Below are positions 40,885 to 51,900 of a DNA stretch of 64,000 bases, piece after piece (positions within the stretch are counted from its first letter, which is position 1; each line of letters starts with the position of its first letter). The stretch comes from Parietichytrium sp. I65-24A. Lineage: Eukaryota; Sar; Bigyra; Thraustochytrida; Thraustochytriidae. The stretch is taken from NCBI GenBank assembly GCA_012862575.1, contig BLSF01000026.1, positions 138,657 to 202,656 of the forward strand, written 5' to 3'. The position numbers and the translations under genes are program-made. The notes under the pieces were generated by a model. The model worked only from the letters and a program-made list of their open reading frames with translations, was not told where the DNA came from and ran no database searches.

Positions 40885-42690
40885 TTACTTTTGCGCAACG
40901 ATGGCAAATGCCCTTTCCCAACGCTGTGCATGCGACATGAGATCTGTCATGTGATAAGTGCGTTTCGGTGTGACAATGTCAAAGTTTTTGTTGTTTTTGA
41001 CGTGGATGTGAACGGCGTCGTGGATCGGAATCTCGCCCTTGAGGATGACTTTGACAGGATCAATGTAGATGAATCGCGGCAGATCGGTGAGAATAAGATG
41101 GCGGGTATTGGTATGGAAAAGTCCTTTCCGTTTCACCACAAGCCCGTCGAGGAAAATGTTCTCGGAAGGCTTGAGAAATTGCTGCAGCTCGCCATTTGAG
41201 GTGCGACCACGCTCATTCAACTGATCCATCGAAGTTTCGCTGGCATTGCCCAAAATTGGAGCGATCTCCGCTGTACAGGGAATCGAAGAGTCTGTTGAAG
41301 ATGCTTGAGGTACCGTCACTTCCAGAGCAGCGGCGAGTTCAAGCTCTGTGATATCTCCGGCGATCAGCCATTGGTCTGACGCGCCGTCGAATTGAGGCTC
41401 GGGAATCTCGTAATGATAAGGCAGCGGAGGCGCCTCCGATGTACTTAACGTGTCAAATTGAACGCCGCTAAAGAACGGATGATCACGAAGCGCCTGCGGT
41501 CCGTTTGGGGAATTCGGGTCGTAGGCCTCGTGAACAGGCGTGCAATTGTTCGCAGAACCTAAACGCTTCGATGGGTCTGGCTGCAGCAGTTTACTTATGA
41601 GATCCTGCGCAATATGGATCTGGTCAAGTTGATCTTCCGGTGTGCGAGGGGATGCAGGCTCGTCTTCACAAAGTTCTCGAGGGGGAATTTGAACTCCTGT
41701 GCTCGTGGCGCCATGATTCATAATGAGCTGAAAGGTAAAGTACTCCGAGTCTGCTCGAAATAGTGGCGTCCCCACCAAAAGTTGGTAAAGCATGCATCCA
41801 ACCGCCCAGAGGTCGGCCCCAACCGAAGGGTCGCCATCTTGAAGAACCTCCGGTGACACATACTCGGCAGTGCCGCAGAAGGTGCCCCTTCGCGACGCTG
41901 CGATGCGACTATGTGGGTGGTTGTCCGCTTCGTCCGTGCCTTCCTCATCCGCAGCTTGAGCTTGCTCTTGTTTGACAGTTCCAAAATCGGTCAGCTTGAT
42001 GTGTCCGCTTTCACTGATCAATATATTGTCTGGCTTTAGGTCCCTGTGAATAAATCCGAGGTTATGAAGGTACTGCACCGCGCAGACAGTTTCTGCAAGA
42101 TAAAACTTGGCTTCGTCGAAGGCAAGCGCTCGATTTTTTACGCCATACTTTGTGAGCCACTCGTCCGTGCGATATGATATTAATTTTTGCAACTCGCCTC
42201 CCCGGCACAAATCAATTACCATGTACAAGTACCGCTGATCGTGGAAGGAAAAGTACAATTTGGCCACCAGCGGATGGTCCACAACACTCAAAACGTGCTT
42301 TTCCATGTTGACAAAATTCACTTTGCCCTCTTTAACGATAAATCTTTTCTCCATCACCTTAACCGCAAAGTACTCGTCGTCACTACCCTTCAGCTTGCAC
42401 ACGTGGACTCTCGCGTACGCCCCCTCGCCGAGCAGCATGCCAACCATGAAATCTGAAATGCTCCGGATGACCTTTCGCGGCTTTGGTTTCGGCGCCTCCT
42501 GATCGGGCACCACTGCTTCGGTTTGCGCGCTTTGCATGCTGACATCTGCGACGTCCACTATATGGCCATTCGTTCGGGGCTCCTCGACAGATTTCTCGCC
42601 CGCAACCTCGGTTTCCAAATTCTTCGCGCCGTTCCCGTCATGCTCTCCAGACTCTTTGCTCGCCTCGCCAGCGCACTTGTCCTCCTCCAT
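40885..42690 (-). CDS. PDK1: PDK1-like AGC protein kinase with PH domain
   Basis: 601 residues in one exon. Kinase domain about 80-420: glycine loop LGEGAYARV (87-95), Lys111, HRDLKPDN (215-222), DFGTVK (235-240) and TFCGTAEYVSPEVL. The activation loop carries an acidic insert (about 241-262), and T270 lies where human PDK1 has its self-phosphorylated Ser241. DFGT plus GTAEYVSPE is characteristic of PDK1 rather than PKA or Akt. Residues about 500-600 are a PDK1-type PH domain (GLFHTNTRHLILTDLPRFIYID). PDK1 phosphorylates the activation loop of other AGC kinases downstream of phosphoinositides. The N-terminal 70 residues are acidic and low-complexity. Length is close to the human enzyme (556). 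Confidence 0.93.
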   Translation of the reverse strand: MEEDKCAGEASKESGEHDGNGAKNLETEVAGEKSVEEPRTNGHIVDVADVSMQSAQTEAVVPDQEAPKPKPRKVIRSISDFMVGMLLGEGAYARVHVCKLKGSDDEYFAVKVMEKRFIVKEGKVNFVNMEKHVLSVVDHPLVAKLYFSFHDQRYLYMVIDLCRGGELQKLISYRTDEWLTKYGVKNRALAFDEAKFYLAETVCAVQYLHNLGFIHRDLKPDNILISESGHIKLTDFGTVKQEQAQAADEEGTDEADNHPHSRIAASRRGTFCGTAEYVSPEVLQDGDPSVGADLWAVGCMLYQLLVGTPLFRADSEYFTFQLIMNHGATSTGVQIPPRELCEDEPASPRTPEDQLDQIHIAQDLISKLLQPDPSKRLGSANNCTPVHEAYDPNSPNGPQALRDHPFFSGVQFDTLSTSEAPPLPYHYEIPEPQFDGASDQWLIAGDITELELAAALEVTVPQASSTDSSIPCTAEIAPILGNASETSMDQLNERGRTSNGELQQFLKPSENIFLDGLVVKRKGLFHTNTRHLILTDLPRFIYIDPVKVILKGEIPIHDAVHIHVKNNKNFDIVTPKRTYHMTDLMSHAQRWERAFAIVAQK

Positions 42691-44312
42691 GCCGCTCTTC
42701 TCTCGTTTGGAAGCTTAACGTTGTGGATTCGTCAACGGCAAATGAATGCGACAACTTATATATATTTCCAAAAAAGAGCAAACTGGGGAAATCGATTCCC
42801 GCTCTGCTCTCTTTCTTGCGTAACAGACTTCGTTCGTATTGAGGGATCAGCTCCTCCTCAACCGCTTGCTCTTGAAGACTTTGGCGCACCACAGAATGTG
42901 GGATGTCAGTAGTCTCTCCACCAATATGAAACCGGCACCAAAAGACAAGACAAGACAAGACAAGACAAGATAAACAAACAAACGAACGAAAACGAACGAC
43001 CTGGAAAGATAGATATCTATTATAGATATGCGCTGCGCTTCCACCTCTTCGAACGTCCAAACAACACTGACTCTGACACTAAGACTGTGACTCTGTTTCC
43101 CTCCCACCACCTACTTCCCAAGTTTCACCGCGTACACTTTATTTCGCCGATACGCGCACACCTGGCGAGTGTCTATTTCTCCGACGGACGGACAAACCCT
43201 AACGCAGCTGGCCGCCAGCTGACTCCGCGTCGCGTATTGCCAATTACCTCGCCGCAGCTACCTCGCTGGCTCCTGATCGGCGGTGCGTATGTTATCGCAC
43301 GCGTGCCTGGTCCTCGCGTACCCGCGATTACGCCTTCTGCCTAGCCGCGAGCTAAGACGCACACTCTCCTTCTCGCTTCTTCGTACTACCGAGGGAGTTA
43401 GTGCTGTACACTAATGTCCCCAGTGCGAGCCCCACTCCTATTGTTTGTAGTGATGAGCCCTTAAGAGGGCTTGCTGTCCTAGTAAAATTGGTATATGGTG
43501 TGTATTTGATGAGCAATTTTGTTTTCTTTCTTTTCGCGAGTGAAGGCCTTTTGGATGATGAAAACGTTTCATTTTGTGTTGATCTTGGTATCTTGGTCAA
43601 GAGTTTTTCGTGCACGCCAAAGTGCGCTCTTCTTTATTTGTGTTGATCTTGGTACTTTGGTCAAGAGAGTTTCATGCGAGCCAAATTCCGCTCTTGTTAC
43701 GAAGAAGCGCGAGGGACGGCTGCTCTTCTAATGGCTAATGGCGCTTCAAGGCTTTTGTCACGGCATAAGGCGCAAGTCGCTAATCTGACATGACAGGCAC
43801 AGAAGCATTTTGACGGAGGAAGTGGAATCACTTTTTCGGTTCCAAATGCTTGCATATTTTCTTTCAACCGAAAGATAGCGAGTCAGCTCTGGTCTGGAAT
43901 GCAACGCGGATCACGCTTATTTTAAATCGAAAGGCTGTGGAATTCTGATTTTGGTGCATGACAATATATGTGCACGCAGAGGTGAAAGATGAGCCGAAAG
44001 GAGACCCTTCTCAATCTGAACTGTTTCACATGTTCTCCAAAACCGGCAACGGGTTCCGAAGTGGAAAATTAGAGTTTGATGACGACAAAGTAGCTGTCAA
44101 ATTTGTGCAATGCCCACGGGATCGTTCATCTCAGATTAGGAGGCTCTTACCCCCCTCTTGATTTCCCTCGGAATAATTTCAACCTCAATTCACAGTCAAT
44201 ATTTACAAAATGAAAAATTCAACTTTATTAAATTGACTGGCAAAGTGAATGTGAGACTTCGCATAGTTGGCTGAGCAAGTGTGAGATGTCTCATAATTGG
44301 AAGAACGGATCT
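42691..44312. other. Intergenic region upstream of PDK1-like gene
   Basis: About 1.6 kb. An ACAAG pentamer repeat runs at about 42943-42970, followed by AAACAAACGAACG. A 67-codon frame at 43958-44161 looks protein-like but matches nothing I know. AATAAA-like signals near 44225 (minus strand) would suit a gene ending near 44313. Confidence 0.4.
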
Positions 44313-44504
44313 TCAGGCAAGCCCGCCTTTGTAGATGACACGCACAGGTTCAAGGGATTTCGCCGCGCGAAGAGTCAAAGACGTGGCATTCAACGTAGAT
44401 GAAACAGAGCCCTCAAGCCGATGACGTGAGGCGATCGTCAACGCGGGGCGATGGTGGATACAAATGGCTCTCTTGAGCCTTTGTGTTGCAATCGAGAACG
44501 CCAT
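44313..44504 (-). CDS. Possible small mitochondrial protein
   Basis: 63 codons from ATG 44504. The first 50 residues are Arg/Ser/Thr/Leu-rich with few acids, like a presequence, ending RVIYKGGLA. A TTAATAAAG signal lies about 85 bp beyond the stop on the same strand. No family was recognised. An alternative frame of the last 40 bp would end AGLPEDPFFQL, so a missed splice could change the C-terminus. Confidence 0.25.
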   Translation of the reverse strand: MAFSIATQRLKRAICIHHRPALTIASRHRLEGSVSSTLNATSLTLRAAKSLEPVRVIYKGGLA

Positions 44505-44749
44505 GTTTACTGTTGGTACGAGCGCAACACGAGCTTGCACCGAGCGGATCTGCCATCCCAGTCACGCAAATTGCTGAGGTGGAAGTGACAGTTCCCAGCG
44601 TTACACAGAAGCACGTGCACGCTCATTCTAGATTGTGCCAAGCGACAAAATTTGGTGCAAGCGGGAAGGTCATTTTGCGCGTGCTCGCGAGCAGTATTGA
44701 CCAATTAAAGTACCTGGGACATGCACAAAGCTCTCTAGCCCAGAAGCCG

Positions 44750-45048
44750 CTATTTCTTGCCATGAATCTTTCCCATCACATTCTCAATGTACGTCTTGAA
44801 GATATCATTATCGGCCCGCAGTTGTTCATTTTGCGTTATTAATTTCCTTTTCTGTTCCATGATTTCTGCTCGAGTTGACCCATCAGTCCAGGCAAACAGT
44901 TCCATTGAGTCAATCTCCATCGTCGTGTTGAACAGAGCCACGACTACCATCACAACAACTCACCAAACACTCGCTTCTGCTGCTCGCCAAACGCCTTTGC
45001 GAGCTGATGCTCGTCCATTTCCCCAAACGCTTCCAGTTTCGCCTCCAT
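44750..45048 (-). CDS. Short coiled-coil protein, SCOC-like
   Basis: Two exons, 45048-44964 and 44865-44750, around a 98-nt GTGAGT...CAG intron encode 66 residues. The spliced product has an Ala/Gln/Glu helix followed by a leucine/asparagine coiled coil ending NDIFKTYIENVMGKIHGKK, which parallels the end of SCOC (ENQVLGQYIENLM). SCOC binds ARL1/FEZ1 at the Golgi and takes part in trafficking and autophagy. The donor is phase 1 and the join (VF-E-IMEQ) keeps the frame, whereas unspliced sequence has a stop just after the donor. ATG 45048 has A at -3. Because the protein is so short, the family call is moderate. Confidence 0.6.
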
Positions 45049-45955
45049 CTTTCGCCGCTCCGTTCTTGTTGTTGGCCCACGACCGTCCGTCGTTCTCTTT
45101 CGATCTCGCAAATGCTTGTTTTCATGTGTTCACATGCCACACGTGCCACATATGCCACACATGCCTGTGCGACCAATGTCTCCTACACCACAAGTCTCAC
45201 CAGCCACTTAGAGCATACAATAAGACTCCGACCTCCGAGTCAATACCTGCTGTAACGGTCAAAAAATTTGCAGAGCTTTCGCTTCGCTTTGATAGATGTC
45301 TCTTTCCAAGATTCATTCACTTCACGTCGTCTCGTTTGAGCATTTCATTGCAATCAATTCATTTAATTTAGGTTTTGTTTCATTTCATCCCCACCTGTCC
45401 AGTTGAAGACAATACACACGCTCACTGCCAATCAAGTAGGAGCGTTTCCGAGTTGATGATCACGTCTATTTAGGCTATTTCGAGACTCGGAAGACTTTGA
45501 AGTTAATGTCGGTGTTCAATGTTCAGTGACTGTGAAAGCTTGACCTCACCTGCAGGTGTCACTCACTCCTGGCTGTATGTTCAAAAACAAGTGCAGCGGT
45601 CTTGCGAAGGCGACTTGGAAACAAAAGCAACAGCTTGGAACGGAGAGACCGCGAACGAGAACGCAATTGCGGGGAGGGGTTTGGCGAATCAGTCTTGCGA
45701 TGTGGAGCGTACTCGCGAGTTTGGCATAGTGCATTGCGGTTTCGAGTGTCAGTTTGAGATCGCAGCGAGCGCTGGAGCACGTGCGACGATCCCGGCCCAT
45801 CGAAAGCCATCTGGTGGATGCGCGAAAACTGTTTTGACACGCGTAGGGTGCGAGACGAGATCAGGTGCTCTTGTATCGCGGCGTATGCAGCTGTGTAGAG
45901 TTGCTCCTACCTTGGGCCGCAACGGAGACTCCGCCACGCTCCGAGCAGCTGGCGC
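45049..45955. promoter_or_regulatory. Divergent upstream region, SCOC-like and four-module gene
   Basis: About 900 bp between two divergent starts. A 251-codon frame at 45519-46274 overlaps the next gene in another frame and looks like a shadow. A CACATGCCACACGTGCCACA repeat lies at about 45133-45165. Confidence 0.4.
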
Positions 45956-48898
45956 ATGGCGTCGGCGCAAAGGAGGCGGCAGCAGCGGGTCAGAGGAAAG
46001 GACAAATGCCAGCTCAGAGATAACATCTTCTTTGCCACTGGGCTCGGTCAGCAGCGCACTAGGCTTGACCCGGGTGCGGAGGCCAAATTGGACGAGCTCT
46101 TGCTGCCGGTCATTCGAGATGGGGCATCCTCACGGCAGCAGTATGGCGATCAGAGAGAGTCAAGTGGACTTGGGGAGAGTAAGGCTGGTATCGAGGCTGA
46201 CGTGGAGGGCTCCGAACGTCAGGATGAAACAGACCGCTTGCAGCGGCTCGAGGAGACGCGCGATAGCTCAATGAGGATTGATGAAGAGAGGGTATCCCAA
46301 GCCGATGCTTATTTTGAACGACTATTTGCCTCTCGCTCCCCAAGAATTTCGAATGTGAACAACAACAACAACAACAACAATCATACGAACAATAACAGCC
46401 CTAAGAACAGCACAGGTGCCTCTCCGAGGAAGTTAGAGCCACTGGGGGGAGTCAGAATGCCAGATTTGAGCAACGTTGATATCCCCACGTTGGAATCTAA
46501 TGCGTATCAGACTCGACTGCAGCGAATTGTGAGGCTGCCACACCTGACTGTTCAAACCATGACCCACCAAAGAGCTGTACTAGACCAGCTTGGCCAGCTT
46601 CAGGTGATATCACAGACAGAAACACGACTTGTTGAGCATGTGGAGGAAAGAATTATTACGCCGCTAAGGCTGTATCTGATGCGAAACGGCGAGGGGCAGG
46701 AACGGCCATTGATGCCCTGCGCAACAGTAAATTTCCTGGTGGACAACTTGGACCATAAACATGGCTACGAAGAGCCTCTCCGGGACAGGGACAAAGATTG
46801 GAGAGAGCTCATGTGGACTACTATTGCGCCAGCGCTTAGTTTGTCTAGATCTGAGGGCAGCGAGCGGCCATTAGTTTTCGACACGGAGGACAAGGACACC
46901 CTTGCTCGGCACCGATGCGGAAGACCAGGGTCCGCAGGGTCCCCGAAGAGTCCAGGGAGCCCAAAGAGCTTTGCGTCGCCCCCTCATAGTCCAAAGAGCC
47001 CTCTTGAACTCCAGTCTCCTACGTCGCCCTCTAATGCAGCTGCCGATGCGACAGGTGATCGAAAGGTTTTCGTTGATGGGGTTTTGATGAACAAGATTCT
47101 CATCATGCGGCAAGGCCGCAGGCTCGGAGTTCATGGTATGATCATTTCAGTTTTCGGCATGGGAATTGCTGGCCGAGTGTTCATGAAGAAACATCGATTT
47201 CCTAGGCATATTAAGATCGAAGCGTACTGCCCGCGGCAGCAGCAGGACTACGAATTGCGTGTCGAAATAAATGAGCTTGAAGACATATTCTCGGACGCGC
47301 TAGAACTGTTAAATCCTGGCCACAAACGTGATTTGTGCAAAGGGTTGCTCGAGTTGCTCTATTTCGACGAAGCGGCTCAAGGACTGGGATTGCGGAAACG
47401 TGAAGAGCGCGAGGCAGAAAGTGCTGGCCAACGGAGATGGAAGCTACGCTTAGAAACCAGAAGAAAACGCCGCGAAGGGCTCGCACGTATTACAGAAGCG
47501 TGCAGAGCGCACAGTCTAGCTCAGCTCTCGTCGGACGGCCCGAAGAACTCAAACCAGTCCGATGGTGATCATGTTGGCTCGAAGCCGTGGCTGCGATTTC
47601 AGCGCTTGATTTATGCCACGGGCAAAACAATGTCGGGGTATAATTTGATTGTCACGGTTCATTCCCAGCCGAGGAAACCTTCCTCCTTTATATGCAGAGC
47701 ATATGATCAGCAGACAAGCCGATCTTACGAAATCCTTGTCTCTGCGCGGGAGATGGCTTATGTGGTTGCGGATCGCAAAGATCCCGATCTGTGGGACAAA
47801 GAAAGGCGCCGCGAAAACAGTGCACGACTCGTGAATGAAGCGCTGGAACTCAAAGTCGTCCGAAGCGGGCAGCTAGCACTAGCGATAAAAGGAAGGAGTG
47901 GTATCTCTAAACCCAAGCTGGACAGGCGCCCGACTCTTCAGATCAGCCGATCCTCGCGATCTAGTACCTTGAGCTCGGCCCTTACTATGCGAGCACCAAC
48001 GGGCCGTGCTGACGTCCCTTTGACACAGCGGCGCGCACCTGCACTTGACAATCAAAGCGTTCGCAGACAGAGTGGCATTTTTTCGGAGTCTAAAACCTTT
48101 CGACGAAGTTCTTTTTTCGGAGGTGCGACTTCTGAAGTGCTCAGTGTGAAGGTTCCCCGAAGAGATATCGGCAAAGGCCAACTAGTTTTCCGCCGCTTGG
48201 CCAAGCTCAGTAACTCTCAATGCATCGTTTCTGCGTATTGGATGAACTCGAGCCTGCGCTTTGATGTTTACAGCTGCTTCACATCCACGAAGCACACCGC
48301 TGAATTGAACGTCAAGGACCTCAGAATCATCTTAAAGGGCAATGAGCAGATCTTGGAATCCTTTTTAGATGATCAAGAACTAGGGGCGCAAGCACTGTGC
48401 ACATTTCTTCTCGAGTCCACTCTTGTCTTGGAGAAAGTAGAATCGGCAGAGCGCCTTCGTCTTAATCGCCAAGTGTATTGCCGCGGACACAAACTTCGGG
48501 ACCTTCGGGAACCCGTGGCACCTGAGGAGCCTAGCGACGACGCGAACGCCGCACTAAAAAAGCGATGGGCGTACTGTATAGTATCTGTCGAGCAAGGCTG
48601 GAACTGGATCCGCTTTGTCGCATTTGAACGAGGCATCTGCAGACTCATTGAACACAATTTAAGCAGTGCAGAAGCCATCACCATGTTTGAAGAGTTTGAG
48701 TTACTTGGCGCGCTTGAGCGCGAAGTCCAACTTGCCGTTTTGATCGCCTCTTTTGCGCTAATTGATGTGCAGGACGAGGCTGGTGGTGCGCGTCGGTCCG
48801 CCCTCACTGTTTTGGACGAGAGTGCATTTATCTCCCCAAGCGATAGCTCAGACGATGTTGACGAGATGACTTTGGTCGAGGATTTGCCGCCAGAATAG
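45956..48898 (+). CDS. Unrecognised protein with four related beta-rich/helical modules
   Basis: 980 residues in one exon from ATG 45956. The N-terminal third is charged and low-complexity, with an Asn run (about 137-149) and an S-P-K rich stretch (about 325-360). Four segments then share a pattern: a leading RxL/GxxL, two or three beta strands, a YEL-V-EL-like strand and a helix rich in Leu. Their approximate residues are 368-467, 543-642, 738-832 and 839-950. The third and fourth are adjacent. The pattern resembles degenerate C2-like sandwiches but I cannot assign a Pfam family, and no calcium-binding Asp loops were seen. The C-terminus is acidic. A scaffold or cytoskeletal role is a guess only. 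Confidence 0.85.
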   Translation: MASAQRRRQQRVRGKDKCQLRDNIFFATGLGQQRTRLDPGAEAKLDELLLPVIRDGASSRQQYGDQRESSGLGESKAGIEADVEGSERQDETDRLQRLEETRDSSMRIDEERVSQADAYFERLFASRSPRISNVNNNNNNNNHTNNNSPKNSTGASPRKLEPLGGVRMPDLSNVDIPTLESNAYQTRLQRIVRLPHLTVQTMTHQRAVLDQLGQLQVISQTETRLVEHVEERIITPLRLYLMRNGEGQERPLMPCATVNFLVDNLDHKHGYEEPLRDRDKDWRELMWTTIAPALSLSRSEGSERPLVFDTEDKDTLARHRCGRPGSAGSPKSPGSPKSFASPPHSPKSPLELQSPTSPSNAAADATGDRKVFVDGVLMNKILIMRQGRRLGVHGMIISVFGMGIAGRVFMKKHRFPRHIKIEAYCPRQQQDYELRVEINELEDIFSDALELLNPGHKRDLCKGLLELLYFDEAAQGLGLRKREEREAESAGQRRWKLRLETRRKRREGLARITEACRAHSLAQLSSDGPKNSNQSDGDHVGSKPWLRFQRLIYATGKTMSGYNLIVTVHSQPRKPSSFICRAYDQQTSRSYEILVSAREMAYVVADRKDPDLWDKERRRENSARLVNEALELKVVRSGQLALAIKGRSGISKPKLDRRPTLQISRSSRSSTLSSALTMRAPTGRADVPLTQRRAPALDNQSVRRQSGIFSESKTFRRSSFFGGATSEVLSVKVPRRDIGKGQLVFRRLAKLSNSQCIVSAYWMNSSLRFDVYSCFTSTKHTAELNVKDLRIILKGNEQILESFLDDQELGAQALCTFLLESTLVLEKVESAERLRLNRQVYCRGHKLRDLREPVAPEEPSDDANAALKKRWAYCIVSVEQGWNWIRFVAFERGICRLIEHNLSSAEAITMFEEFELLGALEREVQLAVLIASFALIDVQDEAGGARRSALTVLDESAFISPSDSSDDVDEMTLVEDLPPE

Positions 48899-49237
48899 AA
48901 GAAGTGTCGTTTTCCGCCCGTGTCAAGCTTCATTTTGCAGCTGACAAAACTTGTGGTCAAATTTCGCAGAGAGTTGAGAGAGTCGTGCCTTGTGATCAAT
49001 TATAATCAGTTTATGAACATTTCAAGAACAGTGAGAAAAAAGACTTTCAATAAAAAGACCATCCATAAATCGTTTTCGTTTTACGGCAAAATAAAAATGC
49101 GAGTTCATTTCATGTGCAGGGAAAAAGTGGCCCAAGCCAAGCGACGAAAACTAGTGGCATATCGGCCAAGTAGACAATCGTTCGCCTTCGAGGGCGAGGA
49201 GTTCAGCGTAAGAGGGTTGCGAGACGAGGAAATATAT
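48899..49237. other. Convergent intergenic gap
   Basis: A 339-bp spacer between the 3' ends of the four-module gene and HSP60. AATAAA words near 49050-49095 could end transcripts on the + strand. No gene seen. Confidence 0.55.
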
Positions 49238-51296
49238 TTAGAACATGCCGCCTCCCATTCCGCCCATGCCTCCCATACCGCCCATGCCAGCAGCTGGGTC
49301 AGGCTTGTCCTCCTTCAGCTCGTAGACAACAGCCTCGGTGGTGGTGAGAAGACCAGACACAGATGCTGCATCCACGAGTGCGGTGCGAACAACCTTGGTT
49401 GGGTCAATAATACCCTTATCGAACATGTTGCCGAACTGGCTGTTCTGAGCGTCGTAGCCAACGTTGTAGTCAGCCTGCTCAAGAAGCTTGCCAACGACGA
49501 CGGCGCCCTCATCACCAGCGTTGGAGACGATGGTGCGAGCTGGAACGACGATTGCCTTCTGGACAATCTCCATTCCGATGCGCTGGTCGTTGTTCGAGCA
49601 GCTCTCCATCAGCTGCTTGATAGCCTTGGAGGCGTGAAGGAGAGCAGAGCCACCTCCTGGAACGATACCCTCCTCGACAGCAGCGCGGGTAGCGTTGAGC
49701 GCGTCGACAACGCGATCCTTCTTCTCACCGACCTCAGACTCGGTGGCACCTCCGACCTTGATGACGGCGACACCTCCAGTGAGCTTGGCGAGGCGCTCCT
49801 GGAGCTTCTCAACCTCATAGCTGGAAGTGGTGCTCTCGATGGAGGCCTTGATGAGGTCAATGCGCTCCTCGATGTCAGCCTTCTCACCAGCTCCGTCAAG
49901 AACGATGGTGTCGTCCTTGGAAACGGTGATCTTCTTGGCCTCACCGAGCATGTCCATCTCGATGTTCTCGAGCTTGAGACCAACATCGCTGGAGATGACC
50001 TGTCCTCCAGTGATAATAGCGAGGTCCTGCAAGTTGGCCTTGCGGTTGTCTCCGAAGCCAGGTGCCTTGACGGCGCAAACCTTAAGGCCTCCGCGAAGCT
50101 TGTTGACGACGAGGGTAGCAAGAGCCTCGCCCTCCACGTCCTCAGCAACGATGAGGAGTGGGCGGCCGTCTTTCACGGTCTGCTCAAGAACTGGGACCAA
50201 AGACTGAAGGCTAGAAACCTTGCCCTCGTACAAGAGGACGCGAGCCTGCTCAAACTCGCACTTCTGGGTCTTTGGGTCAGTGAGGAAGTATGGGGAGATG
50301 TATCCACGGTCGAACTTCATTCCCTCCACAACCTCGAGTTCGTCCTCGAGGGTCTTGCCATCCTGGCAAGTGATGACGCCCTCTTTGCCGACCTTCTCCA
50401 TAGCAGTGGAGATGAGCTGTCCGACGTGCTTGTCTCCGTTGGCGGAGATGGTGGCGACCTGCTCAATCTCCTCCTTGGAAGAGATGTTCTTGCTCAGCTT
50501 GGAGAGCTCAGCAAGCACAGTGTCCACAGCGGTCTGGATTCCGCGGCGGAGATCCATTGGGTTGTATCCAGCAGCAACAGCCTTGACACCCTCCTTGTAG
50601 ATGGCGCGAGCGAGCACAGTGGAAGTGGTGGTACCATCTCCGGCAATGTCGTTGGTCTTGCTAGCCACCTGTCTCACGAGGAGAGCACCGATGTTCTGCA
50701 CAGGCTCCTTCAAGTCGACAGCCTTGGCCACAGTCACACCGTCCTTGGTCACCTTTGGTGCGCCAAAGCTCTGCTCAATCACCACGTTGCGGCCCTTTGG
50801 TCCAAGAGTCACTTGCACCTGAAGTCAAGAAATACCAGAGTAATCTGTCAGCCCAATCTTTCCAACCATAAAAAGTAAAACATCCACCGCACTCCATCAC
50901 ATCACATCCACCCCGGGGAAAGGAAGCACGTGAGCCCATGCGCTCAGACATCCAAGGAAGTTAACCCTCATTGGTCACCGCGGCGGCGAAGCCACAGATC
51001 CTTAGTAAGCAACTGCGATTGCGAGACGAGGAATACTTGTCATCAACGCACACAGCCTCCGCGCTCCCGACATTCCCATTCTCCATTCTCCACATCTTTC
51101 GTCAACATCCATCGCCCCAATCGAAGCCTCAACTCACCGCATCAGCCAGACGCTCCACGCCCTCGAGCATGAGTGCGCGTGCCTCCACTCCGAACTTTAC
51201 ATCCTTGGCGAACCCGCGTGCCTGCACGTTCTGCACGCTCTGCAGACGCCTGCCCAGCAGCGCGCGGCTGCCCCTCGCTCCCACTGCGCGCATCAT
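49238..51296 (-). CDS. HSP60: Mitochondrial chaperonin HSP60 (CPN60)
   Basis: Exon 1 51296-51138 (53 codons) and exon 2 50818-49238, separated by a 319-nt GTGAGT...TTCAG intron, encode 579 residues. Exon 1 supplies a mitochondrial presequence ([20 protein letters not shown]...) and the conserved GVERLADA; exon 2 continues [19 protein letters not shown] with no break. The [11 protein letters not shown] nucleotide motif and the (GGM)n C-terminal tail are intact. HSP60 folds matrix proteins in an ATP-driven double ring with HSP10. Codon bias is strong, as in RPL5. The first of two adjacent Met codons was taken. Confidence 0.97.
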
Positions 51297-51900
51297 CTTT
51301 CTACTGCTCGACTACGCTTTGCCTGCGATTGTCTCCGCGTGCTTCTTACCGCGTCTACTCCCTGCCGCTCTGCGATAGAGGACTGCTGCTCCTCTAAAAC
51401 GAACCACTCTGTCTGTCACTTTTTCTCTCTCTCTCTCTCTCTCATGTTCTCAGGTGCTTTTCTTCGATCTTTCCTATGCTCGCGACTAAGCAGCTGCTAG
51501 CGCTACCCATCCGCCACTCAAGTGCAGTGCGAGTAGTAAGGTTAGAGGTGGTGGAGAGGAGGGGTGCTAGGGCGGGGCGGTAGGGATGGATAGGGTTGTT
51601 TTCATTCCGGAAAGAGAACTGCTTTCGATCGGGGTACTAGACGTTAGAGTGGGTGGATGGTAGGAGTTTAGGGCGTTATGGTTTTGGGTGGTACAGAGGG
51701 TAAGAGTAGCGGGAGAAGGGAGGAGGGACGCCTCACATGCGGCTCGCTAATGTTGGACGTGTTTATCTATGGGATTTGGTGGTAGTGCGGACTGTGAGGA
51801 GGTCTGATCAGAGGGGATGCGATGAGACTAAGGTTTATGTTGGATGGGTGAATAGGAAGGGGATTGTGGGGAGGAGAGGCTGGTAGTCGTTTTCGGTAGT
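51297..51900 (-). promoter_or_regulatory. Candidate HSP60 promoter with skewed tracts
   Basis: On the HSP60 strand a (GA)n tract (51418-51444) lies about 122-148 bp before the ATG, and a C-rich block (51535-51735; GGTAG/GGGTGG words on the + strand) lies further upstream. The order of tracts parallels the RPL5 upstream region. Confidence 0.4.

Noticed and set aside
43958-44161. 67-codon frame with protein-like composition
   Set aside because: No family, no visible splice partners and no supporting signals; kept as a mention in the intergenic entry only.
45519-46274. 251-codon frame overlapping the start of the four-module gene
   Set aside because: It runs into that gene in another frame and contains no recognisable domain.
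48920-50878. 652-codon plus-strand frame
   Set aside because: Antisense to HSP60; strong codon bias of HSP60 leaves the opposite strand open.
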